Notes: generated by a model not told the origin, from the letters alone. A stretch of 64,000 nt of DNA from Cyanobacteria bacterium UBA4641 (GCA_002405805.1 DHMN01000028.1:1-64000), one strand, 5' to 3'. Shown: positions 16,523-24,904, counted from the stretch's first letter. Numbers and translations: made by a program.

Positions 16523-16596
16523 TACGCCCGGCGCGATTCGAACGCGCGACCCTCTGCTTAGAAGGCAGATGCTCTATCCAGCTGAGCTACGGACGC
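16523..16596 (-). tRNA. tRNA-Arg (anticodon TCT)
   Basis: 74 nt cloverleaf on the minus strand: acceptor GCGTCCG/CGGGCGT with a G-T closing pair, D-arm AGCTC/GAGC, anticodon loop CTTCTAA (TCT), T-arm GCGCG-TTCGAAT-CGCGC, discriminator A. CCA is not encoded. A strong terminator follows. Confidence 0.94.
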
Positions 16597-16807
16597 ATAA
16601 GCTTTATTTAATTGTCAAACCCTGAAATACAAGGCTTACCTTTTTATGATATCACGAAAACTTTTTTCTGCAAGTATATTTATTTTAAAATTTTCAAATT
16701 TGCATAAAATTTTTTTTAAATTATTCAAAACAGGAAATATCATTAAAGTTTTTTATTTTTTCCTTGGTTTAATAGATTTAGAAACATTAAACAAGAGGAT
16801 AGGTAGT

Positions 16808-16990
16808 ATGAATTTAACAGATAGAGAAACAGAAATATTAAAACAGATAAAACTAGGGTATTCCAACAAAGAAATTGCAGAAAATTTAGGAATCAGCAGA
16901 CATACCGTAAAAGCTCACGTCGGCTCTATTTTATTTAAACTTGGAGTAAAAAACAGACTGCTTGCCGCAATGTATCAAGAACAACTATAA
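16808..16990 (+). CDS. Stand-alone LuxR/GerE-type helix-turn-helix protein
   Basis: 60 residues, essentially only the GerE DNA-binding domain: LTDRETEILKQIKLGYSNKE then IAENLGISRHTVKAHVGSIL. A longer frame is open from 16646, but GAGG at 16795-16798, 9 nt before the ATG at 16808, and the domain boundary favour the short form. Such solo GerE proteins are small dimeric transcription regulators. No sensor partner is adjacent. Its stop codon overlaps the 3' end of the XRE remnant on the other strand. Confidence 0.75.
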   Translation: MNLTDRETEILKQIKLGYSNKEIAENLGISRHTVKAHVGSILFKLGVKNRLLAAMYQEQL

Positions 16991-17173
16991 TTTCGCAACT
17001 TCTTTGACCATGTTTTTAACAAATGCCAATTTTTGCGGATTTGATTTGATGATAGAAATATATTTTTCTATCTCAACGAGCATGTCTGATTGAGTGTTAT
17101 ACTCTTCAAACATAAAAAGTTCGTATGTATTCACACCTAAAACGCTTGAAATTCTTTCTATTGTGATATAATT
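16985..17173 (-). pseudogene. C-terminal remnant of an XRE-type regulator
   Basis: The minus strand between an in-frame stop at 17174 and a TAG at 16985 reads ITIERISSVLGVNTYELFMF and then EIEKYISIIKSNPQKLAFVK. The first part matches the last helix and tail of Cro/CI-type HTH domains (lerIs.aLgv..yeLf). The first HTH helices and any start codon are missing and are replaced by the promoter and start of the divergent sugar permease. This looks like a regulator truncated by a rearrangement. Confidence 0.55.
17164..17172 (+). promoter_or_regulatory. Extended -10 promoter of the sugar permease gene, leaderless spacing
   Basis: TGA-TATAAT ends at 17172, then 6 nt (TCTACT) and the ATG at 17179. No Shine-Dalgarno sequence is present. 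Confidence 0.7.
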
Positions 17174-17178
17174 CTACT

Positions 17179-18003
17179 ATGAAAAATTGGCGCAAAATTC
17201 TTGGTTATGTTTGTTTGATTTTCATTGCAATAACAATGTTATATCCGTTTTTTGCAATGTTGAATTTGTCACTTGTTCCAAACAACGAAATATTTAACCA
17301 AGGTGGGAAACTCATATATTCGCCAATTTCGCTAAAAAATTATGTCAGCGTTTTTGAAAAAATACCACTTTGGACATATTTTGCAAACAGTTTATTCGTT
17401 GCAGTTGTAACAACTCTTGGGCAAGTTATTTTTTCTGCAATGGCAGGCTACGCATTTGCTCGATTAAACTTCAAATTCCGTGACGGATTGTTTTTAATCG
17501 TTTTGATAACAATGCTTGTTCCGCCACAAGTAAACATCATCCCACTATTTTTCATGATGCGCCAATTCCACTGGATAAACACATACCAAGCACTAATCCT
17601 TCCGGGGTTATTTGGCGGATTTGGAATCTTTTTAATGAGGCAATATTTTTTAGGATTGCCAAAAGATTTGGAAGAATCTGCAAAAATAGATGGTTGCAAC
17701 ATTTTGACCACATTTTTCAAAATTGCACTCCCCCTTGCAATGCCTGCAATTGCAACACTTGCGATTTTTACATTTGTATCAACCTGGAACAGTTTTATGT
17801 GGCCACTGATTGTTACAAACACTGAATCAATGAGGACACTACCAGTCGGACTTGCGATTTTTAAAGGTAGCTTCAGAGAAATCACGCTATGGGGCGACTT
17901 ATTAGCTTGTTCTGTTATTTGCACAATTCCTGTAGTTGGAGTGTTTTTGCTTGGAAAGAAATATTTTATAAACGACATTTTGCAAGGCGGTGTAAAAGAA
18001 TAG
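17179..18003 (+). CDS. Carbohydrate ABC transporter permease, MalG/AraQ-like (orphan)
   Basis: 274 residues with six predicted membrane helices. The EAA loop that docks the ATPase is clear: EESAKIDGCNILTTFFKIAL then PLAMPAI. Length and pattern fit the second permease (MalG/AraQ/UgpE type) of CUT1 sugar importers. The binding protein, partner permease and ATPase that normally share an operon are absent on both sides, so it must either work with subunits encoded elsewhere or be a leftover. The gene starts at a leaderless-type promoter and borders a truncated regulator. Confidence 0.88.
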   Translation: MKNWRKILGYVCLIFIAITMLYPFFAMLNLSLVPNNEIFNQGGKLIYSPISLKNYVSVFEKIPLWTYFANSLFVAVVTTLGQVIFSAMAGYAFARLNFKFRDGLFLIVLITMLVPPQVNIIPLFFMMRQFHWINTYQALILPGLFGGFGIFLMRQYFLGLPKDLEESAKIDGCNILTTFFKIALPLAMPAIATLAIFTFVSTWNSFMWPLIVTNTESMRTLPVGLAIFKGSFREITLWGDLLACSVICTIPVVGVFLLGKKYFINDILQGGVKE

Positions 18004-18328
18004 AACATTTTTGTTTGATTGTTCACTTTTGGCTATTGTCGGATTGTTGACCTAAGTGCTTTATTATAGCATTGTCATGCTGAACTGACTAGAATATGAG
18101 TTGAGATGAAATCGAAACGTAATATTCTGTTCCTCCTCGGTGTTTCAGCATCTCAAATTGAACAAATTAGTCTTATATATAATTTGCAAGGCTTGAGACC
18201 CTGAAACGAGTTCAGGGTGACATTATAAGCATTGATAGATTCTGAATAGCAAGAAAAATTTATGCTCATTTTTCGCATAATATTTCTAAGCTTTCAGAAT
18301 GACATAGACTACACAACATCTTTACCCT
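18004..18328. repeat. Intergenic block of dispersed palindromes (three copies)
   Basis: No gene is seen. Three members of the dispersed palindrome family lie here. One has arms TGCTGAAC (18078) and GTTTCAGCA (ending 18150) split by about 55 nt. One is compact, CCCTGAAACGAGTTCAGGG (18199-18217). One is long, with outer arms ATTCTGAA (from 18239) and TTCAGAAT (to 18300) enclosing AGCAAGAAAAATT and AATATTTCTAAGCT, which pair with each other. All end in or near TGACAT. Confidence 0.75.
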
Positions 18329-19321
18329 CTACCCAAACAAAATAGCCAAGCAGGTCAAGAGCATGAACACTGTAGAAATATTTCGCGCAAAGAAAAACCT
18401 CAAATAAAACGGAGCATTAGTGGTATCTTTGACCTTGTTCCAGTTTTCAAGCGGCTTGTGCCAAAAGCGAACTTGAGGAACACTTGTTGGGTCTGTGTTG
18501 TATTTATTTAACATTGAATATAAATCAACAACGAGCGGAATTGTTAAATAATTGAGCAAAAACAACCAATTATGCGTTCTAAAAATAAAATACCCAAGCA
18601 CGACATAACTAAATCCGTAAAACACCAACAACAATTTAAGCGCTCTATCTTTTGAACCCATTTTTATACAAAGTGTCGTTTTATTTGCATTTAAGTCGCC
18701 ATCATAATCCATAAGCATGTGAGCGTACAAAATCGCATTTACAAACATCACACAAACTAAAGACAAGATAAAAACATCCAGCGAAAATTGCCTTGTCATC
18801 ACATAATAAACACCCTCAAACATCAATGGTCCGTAAGCAATAATTATCTCGACTTCCCCAAGTCCGCGACAAGACAAATGCGGATAACCAAGTGCGATAA
18901 CAAGCGCGATAACCGCCAGTAATAATACAACAGGACCTGAAATAAAAAACAAAACACCTCCACAAAATGCAGCTATAGCTAAAAATATGATAATTGTATT
19001 TCGCAAATCTTTAATGGTAGCTTTGCCTGACCTTAGATATTCACACTTGCAGTCCCTGCCTGCCGTGATGAATTTATCATCCTTTTGTAAAACTTTGTAA
19101 TCTATATAATCATCAATCAGATTTGTTGCAAGGTGAACAAAGCTAATTCCGACAAGTGCAATTAAACCGTTTAATATTGCCCCACCTTGTTTTAGAGAAT
19201 AGACAAAAATCACAAGCCAACTCAAAAAAGTTATCGGTGCAGAATATAACCTTGCGGCTTTTAGCCAAAAAATTGTCTTATCAATGAAATTTTTCAAAAA
19301 TTTAATCATCTTATTTTTCAA
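18329..19321 (-). CDS. UbiA-family prenyltransferase, MenA-like
   Basis: 330 residues, polytopic. Both Asp-rich prenyl-diphosphate/Mg2+ motifs of the UbiA superfamily are seen: NLIDDYIDYK (N-x-x-D-x-x-x-D) and MDYDGDLNANK (D-x-D-x-D type). It should attach a polyprenyl chain to an aromatic acceptor in the membrane; the acceptor (naphthoate in MenA, hydroxybenzoate in UbiA) cannot be fixed from sequence and no menaquinone gene is adjacent. It is the last gene of a run nanE - micro-ORF - ROK kinase - micro-ORF - prenyltransferase on the minus strand. Its start overlaps the preceding micro-ORF by 11 bases. Confidence 0.82.
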   Translation of the reverse strand: MKNKMIKFLKNFIDKTIFWLKAARLYSAPITFLSWLVIFVYSLKQGGAILNGLIALVGISFVHLATNLIDDYIDYKVLQKDDKFITAGRDCKCEYLRSGKATIKDLRNTIIIFLAIAAFCGGVLFFISGPVVLLLAVIALVIALGYPHLSCRGLGEVEIIIAYGPLMFEGVYYVMTRQFSLDVFILSLVCVMFVNAILYAHMLMDYDGDLNANKTTLCIKMGSKDRALKLLLVFYGFSYVVLGYFIFRTHNWLFLLNYLTIPLVVDLYSMLNKYNTDPTSVPQVRFWHKPLENWNKVKDTTNAPFYLRFFFARNISTVFMLLTCLAILFG

Positions 19322-19535
19322 AAATATTTTTTAAAGCAATAACTGATTCGTAACTTGCGCCTGCCTCAAGAATTTCTTCCGCACTAAGCCCAAACATCGT
19401 AATCAAATCTCGAGCACTGTTGTTGTCGCGCTCATTTAGGTATTGAGCAACTTTAATAACCGCATCCCCTCTTGTCATTTTGGTGATTTGGTCATTTATT
19501 CCTTTCCTAAAAATTCTTGCCTTAGATTTTCCCAT
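19311..19535 (-). CDS. Conserved-looking micro-ORF between kinase and prenyltransferase genes
   Basis: 74 residues, MGKSKARIFRKGINDQITKM start, predicted all-helical and soluble (SARDLITMFGLSAEEILEAG). Not recognised. It starts 4 nt after the ROK kinase stop and overlaps the prenyltransferase start, so it is almost certainly translated within that operon. Confidence 0.65.
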   Translation of the reverse strand: MGKSKARIFRKGINDQITKMTRGDAVIKVAQYLNERDNNSARDLITMFGLSAEEILEAGASYESVIALKNIFEK

Positions 19536-19539
19536 CAGA

Positions 19540-20412
19540 CTACACCTTGCCTAACGCCAACAACGCAGCACCAATCATGCCTGAATAGTTGCCTGCTGTA
19601 GCTTTTACAACTTTTGTCGGTGTTGTTACAATTTCTTTATTAACATTTTTTTCAACTTCATCAGTATCAACAAATTGAGCCATAGAACCTGACAAAACAA
19701 AGCAATCAGGGTCAAAGATGTTTGCAAGTCCGATAATTCCGTTTGTAATATCTTCCTGCCAACGGTTCAGAACGGCTTTCATCTTTTCATCGCCTGCATT
19801 TACGCCATCTATTACATCATAAGTTGTTACATCTTTATTATTTAACATTTCTTCTGCAGTTTTTTTCAAGCCATGACCTGACGCGTAAGCCTCAAAGCAA
19901 TCCCAAGAACCGCAAGTACAATGACGTCTTTTATCAGAATACATTTTGAAATGCATTTCACCTGCTGCACCGTTTTTCCCTTTAAACAATTTGTCATTTA
20001 GGATAATTCCGCCACCGACACCTGTTCCAAGCGTCAACATAATTGAATCAGGGCAACCTTTTGATGCTCCGATTTCATGTTCTGCCCAAGCTGCACAATT
20101 GGCATCATTTTCCACAAATACAGGCTTTTTTGATAAGGACAAAAAGTCCATTGTCGGATATTCTTTAGCTATATTTCCTGTTGAGCCTAAAATTCCTGTG
20201 TTTTGGTTATTCACAGCACCACAAGTTGAAAATGCAACGATATCAACATCATTTTCGTGTTTTTTGATTATTGATTTGAAAGTTTCTTGAATTTCATCAA
20301 AAGTGCTCGGTGTTGAATGTTTTTCGATTTCAGTTAAGAAATTTCCGTTTTCATCAATAATGGCACTGTAGATTTTTGTACCGCCAACATCTATAGCTAA
20401 AGCTTTTTTCAT
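19540..20412 (-). CDS. ROK-family sugar kinase (glucokinase or ManNAc kinase)
   Basis: 290 residues. The phosphate-binding motif AIDVGGTKIYSAIIDENG opens the protein; VENDANCAAWAEHEIG carries the catalytic Asp; TLGTGVGGGIILN and the Zn-binding HCTCGSWDCFEAYASG (C-x-C-G-x2-x-C-x-E) complete the ROK signature. It phosphorylates a hexose in the cytosol. Because nanE (ManNAc-6-phosphate epimerase) lies two genes upstream, N-acetylmannosamine kinase is possible; glucokinase is the alternative. Start and stop overlap or abut micro-ORFs on both sides. Confidence 0.88.
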   Translation of the reverse strand: MKKALAIDVGGTKIYSAIIDENGNFLTEIEKHSTPSTFDEIQETFKSIIKKHENDVDIVAFSTCGAVNNQNTGILGSTGNIAKEYPTMDFLSLSKKPVFVENDANCAAWAEHEIGASKGCPDSIMLTLGTGVGGGIILNDKLFKGKNGAAGEMHFKMYSDKRRHCTCGSWDCFEAYASGHGLKKTAEEMLNNKDVTTYDVIDGVNAGDEKMKAVLNRWQEDITNGIIGLANIFDPDCFVLSGSMAQFVDTDEVEKNVNKEIVTTPTKVVKATAGNYSGMIGAALLALGKV

Positions 20413-20636
20413 TATTTATTAACTCCTTTTTCAAAACTGTCTCGGATTCCATCCATTGCTTGCCTGCAAAATTTGTACATTGAGCGAACTTCGCGTACTG
20501 TATACTCTCTGCCGATTAGTTCAACTTTTCGGTCGTAATCAGGCAACTTCTTTTGTTTTTCAGCTTGTTCCATTACTGCCAGCAAATTCTTTGCTCTATC
20601 TAATGGAGACAAAAATTTTATTAATGGTATTTTCAT
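20412..20636 (-). CDS. Micro-ORF between nanE and ROK kinase genes
   Basis: 74 residues (MKIPLIKFLSPLDRAKNLLA start), helical and basic, with one cysteine in MYKFCRQAMDG. Not recognised. The ATG is 3 nt after the nanE stop, and its stop codon overlaps the kinase start by one base, so it is embedded in the operon. Confidence 0.65.
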   Translation of the reverse strand: MKIPLIKFLSPLDRAKNLLAVMEQAEKQKKLPDYDRKVELIGREYTVREVRSMYKFCRQAMDGIRDSFEKGVNK

Positions 20637-20639
20637 TAG

Positions 20640-21332
20640 TTATTTATTCCTAAACACAAATCTTTTGGTAATCAATTGAGGTCTTGTGATAGCTGAACCT
20701 ATAACGACACAGTGAGCACCAAGTTCAAATGCCCTATTAACTTGCTCCGGTTCCCAAATTCTACCTTCCAAAACTACAGGCATTTTTGTTGTTTTAACAA
20801 GCTGTTTCAATAGTTCAAAATCAGGCTCTTTAGCTGGAGAATTTGCAGATTCCAAAGTATAACCAGCAAGTGTTGTAGATAAAATATCCGCGCCTGCCTC
20901 TTTTGCCTTGATACCTTCCTCGAGTGTGGAAATATCCGCCATTGCGACACGATTATTTATGTGAACATACTTAAATAAATCTGCAAGTTTTTCACCGTTT
21001 GGACGCGGACGTTGTGTTGCATCCGTCGCAATGATATCCGCACCTGCTTGTACAAGTTCAATCACATCTTTTACAGTCGGCGTAATATAAACTATTTCCT
21101 TGTAATTCTTTGGAATCACATTTGGCTTAGTTAAACCTATTACCGGTAAAGTGAAAAGTTTTTTTGCGATTTTGACGTCTCTAGCACCTGCCACACGCAA
21201 AGCACCTGCCCCCCCTGTAACAACAGATTTCATCATAGCTGTCATACAACTTTCGGCATACAACGGTTCTGATGGCATAGCCTGAACAGAAACGACAACA
21301 ATTCCCTTAATTCTATCAATAACATTACTCAT
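20640..21332 (-). CDS. nanE: N-acetylmannosamine-6-phosphate 2-epimerase
   Basis: 230 residues from the ATG at 21332. NanE interconverts ManNAc-6-P and GlcNAc-6-P in a TIM barrel. Visible motifs are GIVVVSVQAMPSEPLY (start of the barrel), GGAGALRVAG, ADIIATDATQRPRPNGE with the catalytic lysine-containing region downstream, and MPVVLEGRIWEPEQVNRAFE. A TTG six bases upstream is also open, but it falls between the TATAAT box and the ATG, so the ATG is chosen. No sialic acid lyase (nanA) or transporter is nearby. A ROK kinase two genes downstream would complete ManNAc to GlcNAc-6-P. Confidence 0.9.
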   Translation of the reverse strand: MSNVIDRIKGIVVVSVQAMPSEPLYAESCMTAMMKSVVTGGAGALRVAGARDVKIAKKLFTLPVIGLTKPNVIPKNYKEIVYITPTVKDVIELVQAGADIIATDATQRPRPNGEKLADLFKYVHINNRVAMADISTLEEGIKAKEAGADILSTTLAGYTLESANSPAKEPDFELLKQLVKTTKMPVVLEGRIWEPEQVNRAFELGAHCVVIGSAITRPQLITKRFVFRNK

Positions 21333-21338
21333 ACCCAA

Positions 21339-21344
21339 ATTATA
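21339..21344 (-). promoter_or_regulatory. -10 promoter of nanE operon, leaderless spacing
   Basis: On the minus strand TATAAT, then 6 nt (TTGGGT), then ATG at 21332. The 6-nt rule decides the start codon against the upstream TTG. Confidence 0.65.
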
Positions 21345-21460
21345 TATTAAACAAAAATAAATTTCTGTATGGATATCAAAATTTTATTTTTACGCAAGAG
21401 CTTTAGTTATTTTATAAAAGTTACCCTTGGAAATAATCATTGATATCTAACCCCATATTA

Positions 21461-21469
21461 TGCTATAAT
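21461..21469 (+). promoter_or_regulatory. Extended -10 promoter of the M16 peptidase gene
   Basis: TGC-TATAAT ending at 21469, 67 nt before the ATG at 21537. Unlike the leaderless group this gives a normal leader, and GAGG is present 9 nt before the start. Confidence 0.6.
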
Positions 21470-21536
21470 TGTTCTATCATTGGCACTACAATATAAGAAA
21501 TTGCCGACATACACGTATTTAGCGAGGAAAATATTA

Positions 21537-22868
21537 ATGAATAAAACTTTAGTGAAATATCCGTTTTTAACAAAAGAGGTAGAAATTTACGAAAGAGACA
21601 ATGGACACAAGATTGTTTTGGCACATAAAGAAGGCGATATGGTCAATGTATCATCTTGGGTTAAAACAGGTTCAATAAATGAAGACGATGATAATAACGG
21701 TATTTCACACTTCCTTGAACATTTGATGTTCAAAGGTACAAACACCTACAAAGTTGGTGAATTTGACAGAATGTTAGAATCAAAAGGCGCAATCGTCAAT
21801 GCTGCAACTTGGAAAGATTATACTTTTTTCTATGTAACTTTACCAAAAGGTATTGATAACAAGGATTTTGATTTGGCTATTGATTTGCATGCCGATATGA
21901 TGATGAATCCGATTTTTCCTGCAGAAGAACTCGGTGCTCCGTTTGATATCAACGACCACACAGTAACAGACAAACGCGAACGTCACGTCGTTATTGAAGA
22001 AATAAGAATGAGAAAAGACCAACCTTGGACAAAAGTTTACAATATTTGCAACAAAAATATGTACACAAATCACCCATATAAACGTGATGTAATTGGTACT
22101 CCTGAAATTATTTCAAGATTAACAAGGGAAGATATTGACAACTATTATAGAAAATTCTACACACCGAAAAACGTCACAACTATTATCGTTGGTGATTTTG
22201 ACCACGAACAGGTTTTGAAAACTCTTTGCGAAAAATTCGATTTCCCTAACCGTACACAAGGCGAAAATCGTGTCAATGCAATTGATTTGCCAGTATCTGA
22301 AACTAAATATGTAGAGACAAAAGCAAACGTAAATACATCTTACTTGATGTTTGGTTGGCTCGGACCTTTGGCAAGAGAATTAAAAGCATCTATTTGCCTT
22401 GATTTAATCAGCATAATTTTTGGTGATGGTTCTAGTTCTCGTTTGCAACAAAATTTAGTAGAAAAATTGCCTGACAAAATCTTCAATATGATTGACTCTG
22501 AGCATTATCAATTCAAAGATGGCAACAATTTCTTCATTCAGGCAAATTTCAGACCTGATGCGAAAGAAAAAGCAATTGAACTTGTTAAAGAAGAATTAGC
22601 AAAACTTTTGACAGAAAGAATCACAGAAGAAGAACTTGCGAAAGCTAAAAAACGTACAAAATCGCGCTTTGCTTTTGCTGCAGAAACTGTATCTGAAATC
22701 GGCGAAACAATCGGTTATTATATGACAGTTTGCGATGATTTGAAGTTGATTGAAGACTATTTGAGCGATTTAGACAGTATTACTGTTGAGGATTTGGAAG
22801 AAACCATCCGCAAGTATTTGTCAATTGACAATGCTGTTATTTCTGTTCTGGTTCCTGAAGAGGCATAG
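21537..22868 (+). CDS. M16-family zinc metallopeptidase (pitrilysin type)
   Basis: 443 residues from the ATG with GAGG at 21524-21527; a TTG-initiated frame from 21480 is rejected because it lacks a ribosome-binding site. The zinc motif HxxEH is HFLEH (58-62) in NGISHFLEHLMFKGT. The downstream glutamate zinc ligand should lie in the RERHVVIEEIRM helix. A C-terminal half with the R/Y substrate loop pattern (SSSRLQQNLVEKLPD) is present, so this is the single-chain two-domain bacterial form (about 420-450 residues). It probably degrades peptides in the cytosol. The UDG gene begins 3 nt after the stop. Confidence 0.9.
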   Translation: MNKTLVKYPFLTKEVEIYERDNGHKIVLAHKEGDMVNVSSWVKTGSINEDDDNNGISHFLEHLMFKGTNTYKVGEFDRMLESKGAIVNAATWKDYTFFYVTLPKGIDNKDFDLAIDLHADMMMNPIFPAEELGAPFDINDHTVTDKRERHVVIEEIRMRKDQPWTKVYNICNKNMYTNHPYKRDVIGTPEIISRLTREDIDNYYRKFYTPKNVTTIIVGDFDHEQVLKTLCEKFDFPNRTQGENRVNAIDLPVSETKYVETKANVNTSYLMFGWLGPLARELKASICLDLISIIFGDGSSSRLQQNLVEKLPDKIFNMIDSEHYQFKDGNNFFIQANFRPDAKEKAIELVKEELAKLLTERITEEELAKAKKRTKSRFAFAAETVSEIGETIGYYMTVCDDLKLIEDYLSDLDSITVEDLEETIRKYLSIDNAVISVLVPEEA

Positions 22869-22871
22869 TTT

Positions 22872-23465
22872 ATGGCAACGGAATTTGATGAAAAACTGGA
22901 AGAAGTTAGACAAAAATGTTTGCACTGTGACAAATGTTCATTGTGCAAAACTCGGACAAATTCGGTATTTTCAGCAGGTGTTCCAAATTCTAAATTGATG
23001 TTCATCGGCGAAGCTCCAGGGTATTATGAAGATATGAAAGGAGAGCCTTTTGTCGGAAAAGCCGGACAACTTTTAGATAAAATCTTGGGTTGTGTCGGAT
23101 TTTCAAGAAAGGAAAATATTTATATCTGCAACACCCTAAAATGCCGTCCACCTGAAAATAGAGACCCCCTACCGGAAGAAAAAGCTGCTTGTTGGGAGTA
23201 TTTAAACGCGCAAGTTGAGACACTAAAACCGCGTATAATTTTGCTTTGCGGAAGAGTTGCGGTGCAATCTTTTATTGATACAAAACTTGGGATTACAAAA
23301 CTTCGCGGAAAATGGTTTGAAGGTCCTAATTTTAGCAAAATGATGCCGATTTTTCACCCTTCGTATTTGTTGAGAAATGACAGTCGCGAAAAAGGTTCAC
23401 CAAAATGGCTTATGTGGCAGGACATCAAAGAAGTTCGCAGAGTCTATGAACAAATGCAGGGGTAA
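22872..23465 (+). CDS. Uracil-DNA glycosylase, family 4 (Fe-S)
   Basis: 197 residues. Cysteines that ligate the 4Fe-4S cluster appear in KCLHCDKCSLCKTR (16-25) and later in the CNTLKCRPPENRDP region. Motif A is GEAPGYYEDMKGEPFVGKAG, and the catalytic histidine segment is FHPSYLLRN. It excises uracil from DNA to start base-excision repair. Family-4 enzymes are commoner in archaea, thermophiles and some anaerobes than the Ung type. The gene is translationally close to the M16 peptidase gene. Confidence 0.92.
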   Translation: MATEFDEKLEEVRQKCLHCDKCSLCKTRTNSVFSAGVPNSKLMFIGEAPGYYEDMKGEPFVGKAGQLLDKILGCVGFSRKENIYICNTLKCRPPENRDPLPEEKAACWEYLNAQVETLKPRIILLCGRVAVQSFIDTKLGITKLRGKWFEGPNFSKMMPIFHPSYLLRNDSREKGSPKWLMWQDIKEVRRVYEQMQG

Positions 23466-23764
23466 TGGCGCGGAATAAGACTGCCATTCTGGCAGGAAAT
23501 TTTGTCGGCTTGGCATAAATGAAGTGCCGACCTACTAAAACACATAGGTCTTTGTCATTTTAAGCATGCCATGCTTATTGAAAAATCCAATAAAATATTA
23601 ATTATTAAGTTTTATTAAGATGAATTATCATGTAAAACGCACACTATACAAGGGTTTTAAAAATTAGTATATATTTTATAGATAAAAAATAGCACTTTTT
23701 ATATACTCAAATTTTTTATATATATGTAAGCAATGAGCGACTAGATTAGCAAAAAGGAGAATAT
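23466..23764. other. Intergenic region with small hairpins
   Basis: No gene is seen. CTGCC-attct-GGCAG (23481-23495) and GTCGGC/GCCGAC (23504-23531) are short inverted repeats just after the UDG gene. ACACATAGGTCTTTGTCATT (23550s) looks like a decayed edge of the dispersed palindrome family. The last 60 nt are very AT-rich and should hold the promoter of the CopG-like gene. Confidence 0.5.
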
Positions 23765-23953
23765 ATGGCGAGAGTATTAATTTCAATGCCCGAAGAATTT
23801 TTGAACAGAATTGACCAAGTTGCAGATGGTGAAAATCGTTCCAGAAGTGAATTGATTCGTGAGGCATTAAGAACCTACATTTACAAACAAAAAATCAAAG
23901 AATCCACAGGCGCGTTGCAAAATGCTAATCTGTTGGAATCATTGTTGAGTTAA
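23765..23953 (+). CDS. CopG-type ribbon-helix-helix protein
   Basis: 62 residues: ARVLISMPEEFLNRIDQVAD then SRSELIREALRTYI, the standard RHH fold (beta strand, two helices with SRSELIREA turn) that dimerises on DNA. AAAAAGGAG precedes the ATG. RHH proteins are often antitoxins or plasmid/metal regulators; no toxin gene follows here, only a terminator, so it looks like a free-standing regulator. Confidence 0.85.
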   Translation: MARVLISMPEEFLNRIDQVADGENRSRSELIREALRTYIYKQKIKESTGALQNANLLESLLS

Positions 23954-23996
23954 TCAGCGGTAAGGAAAAAGGCGAAAAGATTTGGGATAAACATTG

Positions 23997-24027
23997 GCAG
24001 CCCTCTTTTGAGAGTTGCCTTTTGTTG
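23997..24027 (+). terminator. Rho-independent terminator after the RHH gene
   Basis: GGCAGCCCTC-TTTT-GAGAGTTGCC, a 10-bp stem with G-U pairs, followed by TTTTGTTGTT. Confidence 0.75.
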
Positions 24028-24030
24028 TTA

Positions 24031-24780
24031 TTATTTCCAAGGGTAACTTTTATCAATGCGCCAACCTGCGCGTTTGATTTTTTCAGCACAACAGTCTCCA
24101 TCACCAGATTTTGAACAGTTATTATTTATTTGCTCGTCCGTAAATGAAGAACATGCAGGCACTACAACTCCGCCTTTTTCTCCGTCGATTTTTCTCTCTA
24201 AAAGGAATATGTCTCTACCAACAGTATTAGGTTTCGCAGTACCATTAATATCTACATAAATAGCACTTGAAGTAAAATATCCATTCTTAGTATCTCCGGT
24301 ATATGTAACAATCATATATATAAAACCATCCATAGATGTGAACACCACGCGTGAAGCTCTAGTTTCAACAAGCAAGTTTAATTTACGACCATTAATATAT
24401 TGCCATGGGCTTGAATTATCGTATCCGCATCCTGTGACATTACATAGAGATAAAACTTTTATATATGGAGCCCAGAATTTGTCAAAATAATTTTGTGCAC
24501 CAAGTGCACGCGCTTCTTCTGCCGAAACTTCGCCGACATCATCGTACGCCAAGCGGTAAGCTTGATTCATCACAGAAATTGCCTTTTGTAGTTTGACTAC
24601 CGTTTGTTTTTTCTGATGGGTTGCTATTAAATTAGGTATCGTAATCGCCGCAATTACACTTATTATGCCTAGGGTGATTAACGTTTCTGCTAAAGTAAAC
24701 CCAAGGTGCACCGAACTTAAAAAGCGCTGAGCACCATGAGTAAAAATACATTTTAAATTAGACCATTTTTTGTTATACAT
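24031..24780 (-). CDS. Prepilin-like protein (type IV pilin/pseudopilin N-terminus) 1
   Basis: 249 residues from the ATG at 24780 (AAAGG upstream; a longer frame reaches 24831). After an unusually long leader of about 26 residues comes the prepilin peptidase motif LGFTLAETLITLGIISVIAA and the hydrophobic helix continuing to TIPNLI. The globular part has paired cysteines (CNVTGCGYD and NNCSKSGDGDCCAEK), DINGTAKPNTVGRDIFLLE, and ends IKRAGWRIDKSYPWK. The same C-terminal signature recurs in the 36474 gene. It should be cleaved by a prepilin peptidase and assembled in or anchored to the inner membrane. It is divergent from a small HTH-like gene. Confidence 0.82.
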   Translation of the reverse strand: MYNKKWSNLKCIFTHGAQRFLSSVHLGFTLAETLITLGIISVIAAITIPNLIATHQKKQTVVKLQKAISVMNQAYRLAYDDVGEVSAEEARALGAQNYFDKFWAPYIKVLSLCNVTGCGYDNSSPWQYINGRKLNLLVETRASRVVFTSMDGFIYMIVTYTGDTKNGYFTSSAIYVDINGTAKPNTVGRDIFLLERKIDGEKGGVVVPACSSFTDEQINNNCSKSGDGDCCAEKIKRAGWRIDKSYPWK

Positions 24781-24835
24781 ATCAAACCTTTCTCTTATAG
24801 TTAGAATAAAATAAATTATAGTGTAAAACATAATA

Positions 24836-24857
24836 ATTATAGTTAATTAGCTATAAT
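24836..24857. promoter_or_regulatory. Overlapping divergent -10 boxes and inverted repeat (pilin 1 / small HTH gene)
   Basis: ATTATAG-N8-CTATAAT: each arm is a TATAAT box for one of the two divergent genes, so a protein bound between them would control both. Confidence 0.5.
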
Positions 24858-24904
24858 ATGTCAACATCCTTGAGTTTGGCAAAAAGAGAGATTAACATGA
24901 ACGA

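Noticed and set aside
16646..16807. N-terminal extension of the LuxR-type HTH gene
   Set aside because: The added residues are Phe/Lys-rich without a domain, while a GAGG and the domain boundary support the ATG at 16808.
18004..18328. CRISPR array
   Set aside because: Repeats are imperfect palindromes of differing sequence with irregular spacing and no cas genes.
21480..21536. TTG-initiated extension of the M16 peptidase
   Set aside because: It lies just downstream of the -10 box and lacks a ribosome-binding site; ATG 21537 has one.
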